Shown in pieces: positions 51,938-60,281 of a stretch of DNA of 64,000 bases (position 1 is the first letter of the stretch; every line of letters starts with the position of its first letter). This DNA comes from UBA8389 sp035719105 (GTDB lineage: Bacteria; Bacteroidota; Bacteroidia; Bacteroidales; UBA1402). The DNA is taken from positions 180,689-244,688 of the forward strand of contig DASTGN010000001.1 of assembly GCA_035719105.1 (NCBI GenBank), in the 5' to 3' direction. Below the pieces are notes generated by a model that worked only from the letters and a program-made list of their open reading frames with translations, did no database searches and was not told the DNA's origin. A program made the translations under genes and the position numbers.

Positions 51938-52921
51938 TCAGAGTCCTGTTCTTTTTTCCAATTCTTCCGGATACCGTTCCCCTGCCACTTGGAAAGTATC
52001 AATGACAAAACGGATTGCCGCAAGTTCGTCCAAAGTAAGATCAACTGCATCCGCGCCGATGTTTTCCTCCAAACGATGAAGTTTCGTTGTCCCTGGAATA
52101 GGCACGATAAAGGGTTTCTGGTGCAACAACCATGCCAACGCAATCTGAGCAGGCGTCGCATTTTTTTCTATTGCCACCTTTGTTAACAAATCAACCAATT
52201 TCAGGTTGGTTTCCAAATTTGTTGCATTGAAACGCGGTACGATGTTCCTGAAATCGCCCTTCCCGAAGGTCGTGTCCTTGTTCATCTTTCCCGTTAAAAA
52301 GCCCTTTCCCAATGGACTGAACGGTACGAAAGCAATGCCAAGTTCCTCCAAGGCAGGAATTAATTCCAACTCAGGACGCCGCCACCACAACGAATATTCG
52401 CTTTGAACGGCCGAAACAGGTTGAACCGCATGAGCCCGTCTTACGGTGTTTGCCCCCGCTTCCGAGAGCCCCCAATGTTTGATTTTTCCCTCTTGAATAA
52501 GTTCCTTCATGGTTTCAGCCACTTCTTCGATGGGCGTGTTCGAATCCACCCGATGTTGATAGTACAAATCGATGCATTCTATGTTCAACCGCTTCAACGA
52601 ACCCTCCACCGAACGCTTGATGGTTTCCCGACGGCTGTCCTGAAATTGTTGCCCGTCTTTCACTCCGATGCCGAACTTAGTGGCGATGACCACCTGATCG
52701 CGAAAAGGTGCCAATGCTTCCCCCACGATTTCTTCATTGGTAAACGGTCCATACACTTCGGCAGTGTCAAAGAATCGAACGCCTCGTTCAACGGCTGCCC
52801 GAATCATTTGAATTCCATCCGCCTTATTCAATACTTCGCTGTAGGCATAATTCAATCCCATACAGCCAAATCCAATGGCCGAAACCTCCGGCCCATTTGT
52901 TCCTAAAATTCTTGTTTTCAT
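51938..52921 (-). CDS. Aldo/keto reductase
   Basis: NADPH-dependent aldehyde/ketone reductase, about 327 residues. Starts at 52921 (MKTRILGTNGPEVSAIGFGCMGLN); an ATG at 52939 in frame would add six residues. The catalytic tetrad is visible: Asp and Tyr in FFDTAEVYGPFTNEE, Lys in VIATKFGIG, His in DLYYQHRVD. C-terminal IPGTTKLHRLEENIGA binds the cofactor phosphate. Divergent from an AraC-family gene with a repeated motif between them, a common layout for AKR genes and their regulators. Confidence 0.92.
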   Translation of the reverse strand: MKTRILGTNGPEVSAIGFGCMGLNYAYSEVLNKADGIQMIRAAVERGVRFFDTAEVYGPFTNEEIVGEALAPFRDQVVIATKFGIGVKDGQQFQDSRRETIKRSVEGSLKRLNIECIDLYYQHRVDSNTPIEEVAETMKELIQEGKIKHWGLSEAGANTVRRAHAVQPVSAVQSEYSLWWRRPELELIPALEELGIAFVPFSPLGKGFLTGKMNKDTTFGKGDFRNIVPRFNATNLETNLKLVDLLTKVAIEKNATPAQIALAWLLHQKPFIVPIPGTTKLHRLEENIGADAVDLTLDELAAIRFVIDTFQVAGERYPEELEKRTGL

Positions 52922-53022
52922 ATTCTTAATTTTAGTCATTTACATTAATCTCAACCATTATTTCTCATGCTTTTTTGATTGTTTTGATTGACGCTGCAAA
53001 GTTGACCCTAAAACATCGGACC

Positions 53023-53078
53023 ACTTGTATACCAATTACGGACTTGCATACCAAAATTACGGATACGCATACCACTGC
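53023..53078. promoter_or_regulatory. Three direct repeats, candidate AraC-regulator operator
   Basis: Units start at 53023 (ACTTGTATACCAATTACGG), 53042 (ACTTGCATACCAAAATTACG) and 53063 (ATACGCATACCACT), a period of 19-21 bp, about two helical turns. Shared core: GYATACCA with TTACGG after the first two. They lie between the divergent aldo/keto reductase and AraC genes, ending 23 bp before the AraC promoter -7 box. Confidence 0.6.
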
Positions 53079-53101
53079 TGAATATTTCTGAAATCGAAGA
53101 C

Positions 53102-53109
53102 TATCTTTG
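53102..53109 (+). promoter_or_regulatory. Promoter -7 box of the AraC-family gene
   Basis: TATCTTTG, exact TAnnTTTG, 22 bp before the ATG. Confidence 0.5.
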
Positions 53110-53131
53110 TACCTATCTAAACAAAAGAGCT

Positions 53132-54028
53132 ATGGAAGAAATCCTAAAAGTCGAAACCGTTCACCAATACAATACGATGATGGGGCAGGAAACCCTTCAT
53201 CCTTTGGTCAGCTTGATCGATCTCTCAAAGGCTCCTGCCAGAAAGCATGTCCGTATGAACATGGGTGTTTATACCATCTTCTTGAAAGAAGTCAAATGCG
53301 GTGACATCACCTATGGACGCCATATTTATGATTATCAAGAGGGAACTTTGGTTTTTATTGGCCCGGGGCAAGTCATTGGGATCAACGATTCTGGGGAGAC
53401 CTTCCAACCCAAAGGGAGAGCATTGCTCTTTCATTCCGATTTCATCCGTGGCACTTCCCTTGGTCAGCATATTAAAAATTACAGTTTCTTTTCGTATGAA
53501 TCCTTTGAAGCGCTGCATCTTTCCGAACAGGAGCGTCAGGTGGTGATGGATTGCTTGGATAAAATCGAGTTCGAACTGCGACACGCCATCGACAAACACA
53601 GCAAGACGCTGATTGTCACTAATATTGAACTCTTCCTGAATTACTGCGTACGGTTTTACGACCGCCAGTTCATTACCCGTGACAACGTCAACAAAGGGGT
53701 ATTGGAACGGTTCGAAAAGGTATTGGACGCTTACTTTCAATCCAACAAACCCCAAACACTGGGTCTACCTTCCGTCAGCTATTTCGCCGATCAACTGCAT
53801 CTTTCTGCCAACTACTTCGGTGACCTTATCAAAAAAGAAACCGGAAAGTCTGCGCAGGAATACATCCAGCTGAAAGTCATCGATTTGGCCAAGGAGAAAG
53901 TGTTCGACACCAGCAAATCCATCAGCGAAGTCGCCTACGAATTGGGATTCAAGTATCCCCAGCACTTTAGTCGATTGTTCAAGATGCGGGTTGGGACATC
54001 CCCAATGGAGTATCGAACCAGAAATTAA
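53132..54028 (+). CDS. AraC-family transcriptional regulator
   Basis: 298 residues. N-terminal cupin-like ligand domain (about 20-180; YGRHIYDYQEGTLVFIGPGQVI) and a C-terminal pair of helix-turn-helix motifs (about 200-298; FADQLHLSANYFGDLIKKETGKSAQEYIQ and ISEVAYELGFKYPQHFSRLFKMRVGTSPMEYR). Probably controls the divergent aldo/keto reductase, and perhaps the neighbouring dehydrogenase, through the direct repeats between the genes. Inducer unknown; a reactive aldehyde is possible. Confidence 0.9.
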   Translation: MEEILKVETVHQYNTMMGQETLHPLVSLIDLSKAPARKHVRMNMGVYTIFLKEVKCGDITYGRHIYDYQEGTLVFIGPGQVIGINDSGETFQPKGRALLFHSDFIRGTSLGQHIKNYSFFSYESFEALHLSEQERQVVMDCLDKIEFELRHAIDKHSKTLIVTNIELFLNYCVRFYDRQFITRDNVNKGVLERFEKVLDAYFQSNKPQTLGLPSVSYFADQLHLSANYFGDLIKKETGKSAQEYIQLKVIDLAKEKVFDTSKSISEVAYELGFKYPQHFSRLFKMRVGTSPMEYRTRN

Positions 54029-54031
54029 ACG

Positions 54032-54571
54032 TCACGGTGCAATTTGCATGGTGATATCTCGCAACCAAAGATAAAGTTCATTTGCAGCGGCAGACTTATT
54101 TTTAATTACGAAGTCACCGTATTGGTCCAATAAAAAGCAATGATAGATTTCTTTATCCGAATCGTAGGTATAACAATTGTATGAAATGGCTCCAAAATCG
54201 AACATCTCATTCACAGGTTCAGTAAGTTCACCCTTCGAAGCCTGCTCAATCAAACTTACTTTGCTCGAAAGTGTTCTCGCATCGATTTGCATGCAAATGG
54301 AATCAGCCTGAACTAAGTTTTCAAACATCGCTGTGTCGACAATCATTCCGTAGGCATTTGGAAAATGCCAGTTCTCTGGCTTTACATAGGCGCGTACATA
54401 CCCCTCTGAGTCAATGAACCAACCACTGTGAAAAAAGCCCCATGCAAAATTGATCCGTTCGCATTCAAAAAGAACCTTTTGTTCTGGTTTACATACGTAA
54501 TCCAAATTATTGCAACTCGTTAGAATGGTGATGATTAAATAGAATAAAAAGAAGAACCTCCGCATTTTCAT
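54032..54571 (-). CDS. Hypothetical lipoprotein
   Basis: About 179 residues from the ATG at 54571 (an ATG six codons upstream is less likely because it delays the signal peptide). Signal with lipobox ILTSC, then a globular region with FAWGFFHSGWFIDSEGYVRAYVKPENWHF. Five cysteines are spread along the mature part. No family recognised. It lies 3 bp from the converging AraC gene and downstream of the hemerythrin-LuxR regulator, with about 50 bp between. Confidence 0.65.
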   Translation of the reverse strand: MKMRRFFFLFYLIITILTSCNNLDYVCKPEQKVLFECERINFAWGFFHSGWFIDSEGYVRAYVKPENWHFPNAYGMIVDTAMFENLVQADSICMQIDARTLSSKVSLIEQASKGELTEPVNEMFDFGAISYNCYTYDSDKEIYHCFLLDQYGDFVIKNKSAAANELYLWLRDITMQIAP

Positions 54572-54625
54572 AATAATGGCATATAACAATCAGATGATAA
54601 TGCAAGATGTATCGCTACAAAATAG

Positions 54626-55561
54626 TCAATGTCTCAAATCCTCAATATCCACCAATTTGTTCAGTATGGCATAAACGGTCAAACCTGCTGAACTGTGAAT
54701 GGCCAATTTCCTACTGATGTTACGTCGGTGGGTAATGACGGTATGGATGGAAATAAAATGTTCGTCGGCTATCTCTTTGTTGCTTAGACCCTTAGCTACG
54801 CTGCGAACAATATCCTTTTCTCGAGCACTTAATTCTTCCTGTTCCACCGAAATTTTGACCGCATCAGATTCCGGTTTCTTTTCCATTTTGCGAATCTTTG
54901 GAACCAGAACTTCGTCCTCCAAGAACGTATGTATGTTCAAGTCGCTGTTGCATTGACGCAAGTCTTCCAACACATCAGCCAGCATCAACGGGTTGCCTTC
55001 AGTAGGTAAATACTTGATGATGAGATTAATCAAGTCGTCCAGTTTTTCTTCAATGTTGTTGTGCCTGGCTTCGTACTCACTCACAGAATAGGTTGGTTTG
55101 TCGGAATGGTCAATCAATTTCTGCACATAAGGATAAAAGACCGTATTTTCATAATCCATATGTTCTCGAACTTCACTTTCATATTCCTCAAAATAGGATA
55201 GAATGGTCGCACGTGTCCCACCTTCAGGCAGAGCAGCGGCGAATTTTTCCTTGATGGCCGGTAAACGATAACCAACAAAATAATGGTGCGATTTGCGTAA
55301 ATAACCCAAAATAACTTCAGGTTTCAAATTGCTGAGTCGGTCCAAATCTGGGCTTTCCGGATTTCCATGAAATTGTAAAAGCGTAAGAAAGCTCTGACTA
55401 TCCACTGAATGCTTCAAGCAGACTTCTCGAATTGTTTTTTCTCCAAACCCAAGCGGAATTGAAAATTGATTCAATACAAACAACAGGTTGAGGTTGCTTC
55501 GGAGCAAATCCACCATTTTGGTGTCCACGGTGATGGATTTCATATCAATCGTAGCTGCCAT
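54626..55561 (-). CDS. Ric-like hemerythrin domain fused to LuxR-type DNA-binding domain
   Basis: 311-residue one-component regulator. Residues about 12-65 resemble the ScdA_N domain of Ric but without the paired Cys (LLFVLNQFSIPLGFGEKTIREVC). Residues about 85-225 form a hemerythrin-like bundle with ligand candidates H92/H93, H134 and E138 (HMDYENTVFYPY), H167 and H211/E215 (HTFLEDEVLVPK). Residues about 243-305 are a LuxR/GerE helix-turn-helix (LSAREKDIVRSVAKGLSNKEIADEHFISIHTVITHRRNI...). Likely senses O2, NO or redox state and controls stress genes; the ric operon 4 kb away is an obvious candidate target. Confidence 0.88.
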   Translation of the reverse strand: MAATIDMKSITVDTKMVDLLRSNLNLLFVLNQFSIPLGFGEKTIREVCLKHSVDSQSFLTLLQFHGNPESPDLDRLSNLKPEVILGYLRKSHHYFVGYRLPAIKEKFAAALPEGGTRATILSYFEEYESEVREHMDYENTVFYPYVQKLIDHSDKPTYSVSEYEARHNNIEEKLDDLINLIIKYLPTEGNPLMLADVLEDLRQCNSDLNIHTFLEDEVLVPKIRKMEKKPESDAVKISVEQEELSAREKDIVRSVAKGLSNKEIADEHFISIHTVITHRRNISRKLAIHSSAGLTVYAILNKLVDIEDLRH

Positions 55562-55589
55562 GAGTCTGAAATTTTAATGGTTTCGATTT

Positions 55590-55597
55590 CAAAGATA
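55590..55597 (-). promoter_or_regulatory. Promoter -7 box of the hemerythrin-LuxR gene
   Basis: Minus strand TATCTTTG, exact TAnnTTTG, 29 bp before the ATG; it sits across the stop codon of the AmpG-like gene. Confidence 0.5.
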
Positions 55598-55599
55598 AC

Positions 55600-56898
55600 T
55601 CAAACTCCTTCAGGGTCGTGCTTTTCTTCCAATATTGGATGGATTAACCGTACCATCAGTATGGGTATCAAGGCACAAACCATCACATAAATGAAAAAAT
55701 GCTGATAACCCAAGAATTCTTGAATCTTACCTGCCACCATGCCGGGCAACATCATGCCCAAGGCCATGAATCCAGTGCATATGGCATAATGTGCCGTCTG
55801 GTGCAACCCTTTGACAAATTGCAACATAAATATGGAGTAGGCTGTAAATCCAAAACCATAGCCGAATTGTTCGAACGCAATACCCGCATTGATGAGCCAC
55901 AGACTTTCAGGTTGAGCGTAAGCAAAATAAATGGAAGTCAGATTAGGCATGGTCAAACAAAGCACCATGGGCCAAATCCATTTTTTCAAACCACCCTGCG
56001 AAATAACGATACCACCCAAAATGCCACCTGCAATTAACGCGATTACGCCGACGATACCGTAAATGGTGCCCACAGCCACGGTGCTTAGACCCAAACCACC
56101 AACTTCCCTGCCGTCCAGCAAAAACGGTGAAGACAATTTCAACAATTGAGCTTCCGAAAAACGGTATAACAATAGAAACAACACAGCCAGTCCAATATTT
56201 TTCTTTTGAAAGAATGAAACAAACGTCATTCCGAATCCTTTCCAAATATCCTTGGCAGTTTTGAGCGTCAGCAAGGTGTCATTTTGAGGCTTAGGCAATA
56301 TGAATCGATGGTATAGGCTGAAGCCTACAAACATGACGGCCATCAGACCAAACGTCATTGCCCATGCAAAAGGAATGTTTCCGATGTTTTTTGCCCAAGC
56401 AGGTAAGACTGATTCCTCCAGTTCCCCTGCCAGTACCACCAGCAAACCTTGCCCACTAATCATGGCAATTCGATAAAAAGTATTGCGGATGCCCACAAAA
56501 AAAGCCTGGTCCTTGTCACTCAAACCAAACATGTAAAATCCGTCCGCTGCTATATCATGTGTGGCCGAACTGAAAGCCAGTAACCAGAAAAAACCCATAG
56601 AATATTGGAACCAATGCGGACCGGGCAAGGACAGCGCAATCCCAGCCATGCATGCACCGATTATCAATTGCATGGTTACAATCCACCAACGCTTCGATTT
56701 GAACAAATCAACAAACGGACTCCAGAGGAACTTGATGGTCCATGGCAAATACAACCAGCTGCTATAAAGCCCGATATCTCCATTCGACATACCGAAACGC
56801 TTGAACATGATCACAGCGATGGTCATCACCGAAACATACGGAATGCCTTCAGCAAAATACAAGGTAGGAACCCAAGTCCAGGGAGATCGTTTTTTCAT
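55600..56898 (-). CDS. AmpG-like MFS permease
   Basis: 432 residues, about 12 membrane segments. N-terminal WTWVPTLYFAEGIPYVSVMTIAVIMFKRFGMS, then WTIKFLWSPFVDLF and SATHDIAADGFYMF are characteristic of the AmpG/acetyl-CoA transporter-like branch; AmpG imports anhydromuropeptides released during wall turnover. The start overlaps the stop of the DUF4922-SpoIID gene by 4 bp, making it the last gene of a four-gene operon. Muropeptide import is inferred from family and from the SpoIID domain upstream. Confidence 0.82.
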   Translation of the reverse strand: MKKRSPWTWVPTLYFAEGIPYVSVMTIAVIMFKRFGMSNGDIGLYSSWLYLPWTIKFLWSPFVDLFKSKRWWIVTMQLIIGACMAGIALSLPGPHWFQYSMGFFWLLAFSSATHDIAADGFYMFGLSDKDQAFFVGIRNTFYRIAMISGQGLLVVLAGELEESVLPAWAKNIGNIPFAWAMTFGLMAVMFVGFSLYHRFILPKPQNDTLLTLKTAKDIWKGFGMTFVSFFQKKNIGLAVLFLLLYRFSEAQLLKLSSPFLLDGREVGGLGLSTVAVGTIYGIVGVIALIAGGILGGIVISQGGLKKWIWPMVLCLTMPNLTSIYFAYAQPESLWLINAGIAFEQFGYGFGFTAYSIFMLQFVKGLHQTAHYAICTGFMALGMMLPGMVAGKIQEFLGYQHFFIYVMVCALIPILMVRLIHPILEEKHDPEGV

Positions 56899-59114
56899 AA
56901 ATATTGACTAATCAATTCAGTATTCGGATAATAATGTTTCAATATGGCTTGATATTCATAACCTTGTTCACCCATGACCGCAGCGCCGATCTGACAAAGC
57001 CCAACACCGTGGCCCCATCCAGCACCAATCAGTTCAAAACCATCAACCGTTTTTTTAACAACAAAGGCCGAACTGTATAAATGAGAAGTTGAGAATGTCC
57101 GACGAATTTCCAATTCCTTGCCCAACACTAAGGTTCGCTTGCTACCTACTACCCGCAACTTGATCAGTCGACCGGAAACGCCGCGTTCAACAGGTTCCAA
57201 ATCAAGAATTTCGCCGAAATCAATTCCAGACCGTTCCCTGGCCAACCGACTGATTTCAGAAGTCGAGTAGGACATCTTCCATCGGTAGAAATCTGTAGTT
57301 TCCTGATCGTAATTATTGAGCACTTGCTCCAGTATCCTTTTGTCAATGGTGTTGCAGAAAGCAGGTGGTGTACCCAAAATCCAAGCACTGGCATTGCTCT
57401 CGACGGTCAGATCCGGAATAGAACGTTTCTGATTCGCATCACAATCCGCCAGTCCCTGCAAATAACTTTTAGGCTCGTTTTCCCAACAATTTTCAAAAGT
57501 CTCCATCACACCGCCGCAACATTTCGAAAATCGTGCGTCGCAGATTTCACCTTCAGAAATCAATGTCAAACCACGAGTTTCCCGAATCGCTTGCCGGACA
57601 ATATCGGTGCTTGCTTTGGTAATTCCTTGATAACGTTGACAATGGTCATCTGCACAGACATCGTATAAGGTATGGTCTTCGCGGTCGTACCACTTGATGC
57701 GCTCTGTTTCAGTATCAACCATTCCGGAAACCTGAACCTTGTTTTTACCTTTTTGTCGAATTTGTGACATCAACCAACTGCGAGAAATCACAGCATGCGC
57801 CTTCAAAAGTTCTGCTGAAGCCTTGGCACTCATTTCCGATGAAATGACACTGGACAGGTATGATTCAAGCGGAACACGATTCACAGCCGTCAGCCCATCA
57901 CCCTCTATGATAAATTTTAAATTTCCTTCAAACGCCTGACATTCTGTTCGTTCCCAGTGGAATCCAATACCTATTATCACTTCAGGCAGTTCAAAACTTG
58001 CACCTTCGAACGTAAGCGGTTCGAACTCCACTTGGTCGTACTCTTCGTCCTCAAATAAAACTCGCCCTTTTTCATACTGAACGGAAAAGGCACCTTGAAA
58101 AACTTTCCCAGTCGGTATCATCCGAAAAGGTTCTTTAAAAGTAAACGGAATTTTCGTAGCAGAAACAATGCCAACTTCTAAAATCGGTTCACTCCAATCC
58201 TCCAACAAAAGTTTCGAAATCTCAGAAACGGATGTTTCGGATAGGGATACCTCTGCAAAAATGGTTCTCAGATTATCTTCGGCCATCCGTTCAAAATCTT
58301 CCAGCCGCGCCGCAACTATCAATCCGCCCATTTCTACAGATGCAGGGCTAATGAGCATCTTATAAGCACCTTCCAGAAAATAGCAAGAAGGTCTGTGTGC
58401 CTTTCGCGGAAAAACCACGCAATGCCATTCTTCGTTGGTATACCAGCACAAAACATTCAGCATGGGCTCTTCCACACCCGTTTTCATCACGTTGTAAAGC
58501 CGATCGAAAACGGTTGTCAGGGATTTCTCGTCAGTGCCCTCCAACAACCAACCCCCACGCAGCAAACCCTTGATTTCAAATATTTCCACACCTGCTTTGG
58601 CGAGAATACTCTTTGCGTCCCTCTTCCAGTTCGGAAAATCCATTTCCAACGGCATTGAACCTTTGTTTCCAGCCTGGAAATGCAAATGATCTGGGGCCGA
58701 TGCACCACATTTGGGGCCGTTATAAAAAACAACACTGTCATCCATTTCTTTCGACAGCCGAAGAAAAGTACCAAAATTACCCTGAATGCTCTGCGGAGAA
58801 TGACCGTTTGCAATTGTAAAATGCTTTGGAAAAACCGGGAAAGGATTAACTAATAAGGTGAAATCCTCAAATTCAACACCCTTTTGTTCTGCAGGCCTGT
58901 TTTTTTCACATAGAAAGCAGGGCCGCTCTTGAATGACAGCAGCAGAAATATTTGCTGCAGTTGAAGCCAAGCGTTTCGGATTGCACTGAAGCCGAAATCG
59001 TTGACCATCCAACACAAAGTCTTTTGTAAGTACCTGATTCAGGGCGCGGTAGTTTTCTGCCACCATCGCCCAATCCCTAATCTGTTCGTCAAATAATCGT
59101 TGGTGTTCGCTCAC
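56895..59114 (-). CDS. DUF4922 (HIT-like) domain fused to SpoIID/LytB domain
   Basis: 739 residues with no signal peptide or membrane helix. N-terminal DUF4922 (about 1-300) has a CxxC pair (C66, C69) and a HIT-type motif HLHFQ (H143, H145, Q147), like Ap4A and GDP-hexose phosphorylases. C-terminal SpoIID/LytB domain (about 375-735) keeps the family catalytic Glu in SYLSSVISSEMSA (E427), LLKAHAVISRSWL, FSKCCGGVMETFE and GWGHGVGLCQIGAAVMG. SpoIID proteins are lytic transglycosylases acting on stem-free peptidoglycan, normally outside the cell. Both flanking genes overlap by 4 bp. Confidence 0.85.
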   Translation of the reverse strand: MSEHQRLFDEQIRDWAMVAENYRALNQVLTKDFVLDGQRFRLQCNPKRLASTAANISAAVIQERPCFLCEKNRPAEQKGVEFEDFTLLVNPFPVFPKHFTIANGHSPQSIQGNFGTFLRLSKEMDDSVVFYNGPKCGASAPDHLHFQAGNKGSMPLEMDFPNWKRDAKSILAKAGVEIFEIKGLLRGGWLLEGTDEKSLTTVFDRLYNVMKTGVEEPMLNVLCWYTNEEWHCVVFPRKAHRPSCYFLEGAYKMLISPASVEMGGLIVAARLEDFERMAEDNLRTIFAEVSLSETSVSEISKLLLEDWSEPILEVGIVSATKIPFTFKEPFRMIPTGKVFQGAFSVQYEKGRVLFEDEEYDQVEFEPLTFEGASFELPEVIIGIGFHWERTECQAFEGNLKFIIEGDGLTAVNRVPLESYLSSVISSEMSAKASAELLKAHAVISRSWLMSQIRQKGKNKVQVSGMVDTETERIKWYDREDHTLYDVCADDHCQRYQGITKASTDIVRQAIRETRGLTLISEGEICDARFSKCCGGVMETFENCWENEPKSYLQGLADCDANQKRSIPDLTVESNASAWILGTPPAFCNTIDKRILEQVLNNYDQETTDFYRWKMSYSTSEISRLARERSGIDFGEILDLEPVERGVSGRLIKLRVVGSKRTLVLGKELEIRRTFSTSHLYSSAFVVKKTVDGFELIGAGWGHGVGLCQIGAAVMGEQGYEYQAILKHYYPNTELISQYL

Positions 59115-60262
59115 AGTCTTTTCATCAGAATTTGTTCCACGACTTCCGCCGTAATATTTTGGCGTTCACCCAAAATCCATTTCCGTTCACGATACCGCTG
59201 AACGACTTTCTTTACGGCAGCTTCGCCTAAACCATAATCACTGAAGTGCGTTCCCACACCCATGCTTCTAAAGAATTCATCAATGGCATCGATAGCCGAT
59301 TGAATGCGCTCGTCACGACTTCCCTTCGTAATCCCGAACACCCTTTCGCCCATTTGAAGCAGTTTTTCTGCCTTATCTTGGCGAAGTACATCCAGCAATC
59401 CCGGTAAAACGACAGCCAGTGTTTGTGCATGGTCCAAACCGAAGAAGGCTGTCAATTCGTGTCCAATCATATGGGTGGCCCAGTCTTCTGGGACACCTTG
59501 TGCCAACCAACCGTTCAAACCCCAGGAGGAAGCCCACATCAAATTGGCACGAACTTCGTAATTCTGTGGCGATTTCAATGCTCGCTCTCCATTCTGTACC
59601 AATACTTTAAGCACACTTTCCGCAAACAAATCTTGCAACGCTCCACCAGCAGGGTAGGTGAGGTATTGTTCCGTGGTATGAACAAACGTATCCACGACCC
59701 CGTTCCCGATTTGCTTGAGTGGCAGGCTAAAAGTTATTTCCGGGTCGAGTACCGAAAATTTCGGATAGACCAATGGGGTACGGAATGAACGCTTGTCTTG
59801 GGTTTCTACCCTTGTCAATACAGACCGATCGTTCATTTCTGTACCTGTAGCAGGCAATGTCAGAATGGTACCCAATGGTAATGCGGTCGTTGGGTAAATT
59901 GCTTTGGAGAAAATATCCCAAAGGTCCCCTTGAGCATTGCTTCCCAAGGCAATGAATTTGGCGGCGTCGATGACCGATCCACCCCCGACCGCCAAAATGA
60001 ATCCAATATTTTTCTCGTGAACCAATTCAATGGCTTTCACACAGGTTTCAAATTCAGGATTGGCCCCAATCCCTGAGAATTCTGTAATGTCTCTACCTGA
60101 AAGGGCCGACATCACCTGTTCGTAAACACCGTTCGTGCGAATGCTTCCACCTCCGTAAACCAACAGAATCCTTCTGTCGACAGGTATTTCCGTTGCAATT
60201 TGTGAAATGGTGTTTTTCCCAAATATGATTTTTACGGGATTCGCATAACTGAAATTTCTCAT
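59111..60262 (-). CDS. Iron-containing alcohol dehydrogenase (second copy)
   Basis: 383 residues, clearly a paralogue of the dehydrogenase at 50721-51887 (same start pattern MRNFSYANPVKIIFGK, LAVGGGSVIDAAKFIALGS, LPATGTEMNDRSV, DTFVHTTEQYLTYPAGG, HMIGHELTAFFGLDHAQTLAVV). Metal and nucleotide motifs are intact. It overlaps the DUF4922-SpoIID gene by 4 bp and follows the glycosyltransferase by 19 bp, so its role belongs to that operon, possibly reducing a sugar-derived aldehyde or ketone; substrate unknown. Confidence 0.9.
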   Translation of the reverse strand: MRNFSYANPVKIIFGKNTISQIATEIPVDRRILLVYGGGSIRTNGVYEQVMSALSGRDITEFSGIGANPEFETCVKAIELVHEKNIGFILAVGGGSVIDAAKFIALGSNAQGDLWDIFSKAIYPTTALPLGTILTLPATGTEMNDRSVLTRVETQDKRSFRTPLVYPKFSVLDPEITFSLPLKQIGNGVVDTFVHTTEQYLTYPAGGALQDLFAESVLKVLVQNGERALKSPQNYEVRANLMWASSWGLNGWLAQGVPEDWATHMIGHELTAFFGLDHAQTLAVVLPGLLDVLRQDKAEKLLQMGERVFGITKGSRDERIQSAIDAIDEFFRSMGVGTHFSDYGLGEAAVKKVVQRYRERKWILGERQNITAEVVEQILMKRL

Positions 60263-60281
60263 AAATCCTAAGCTATTTTAA

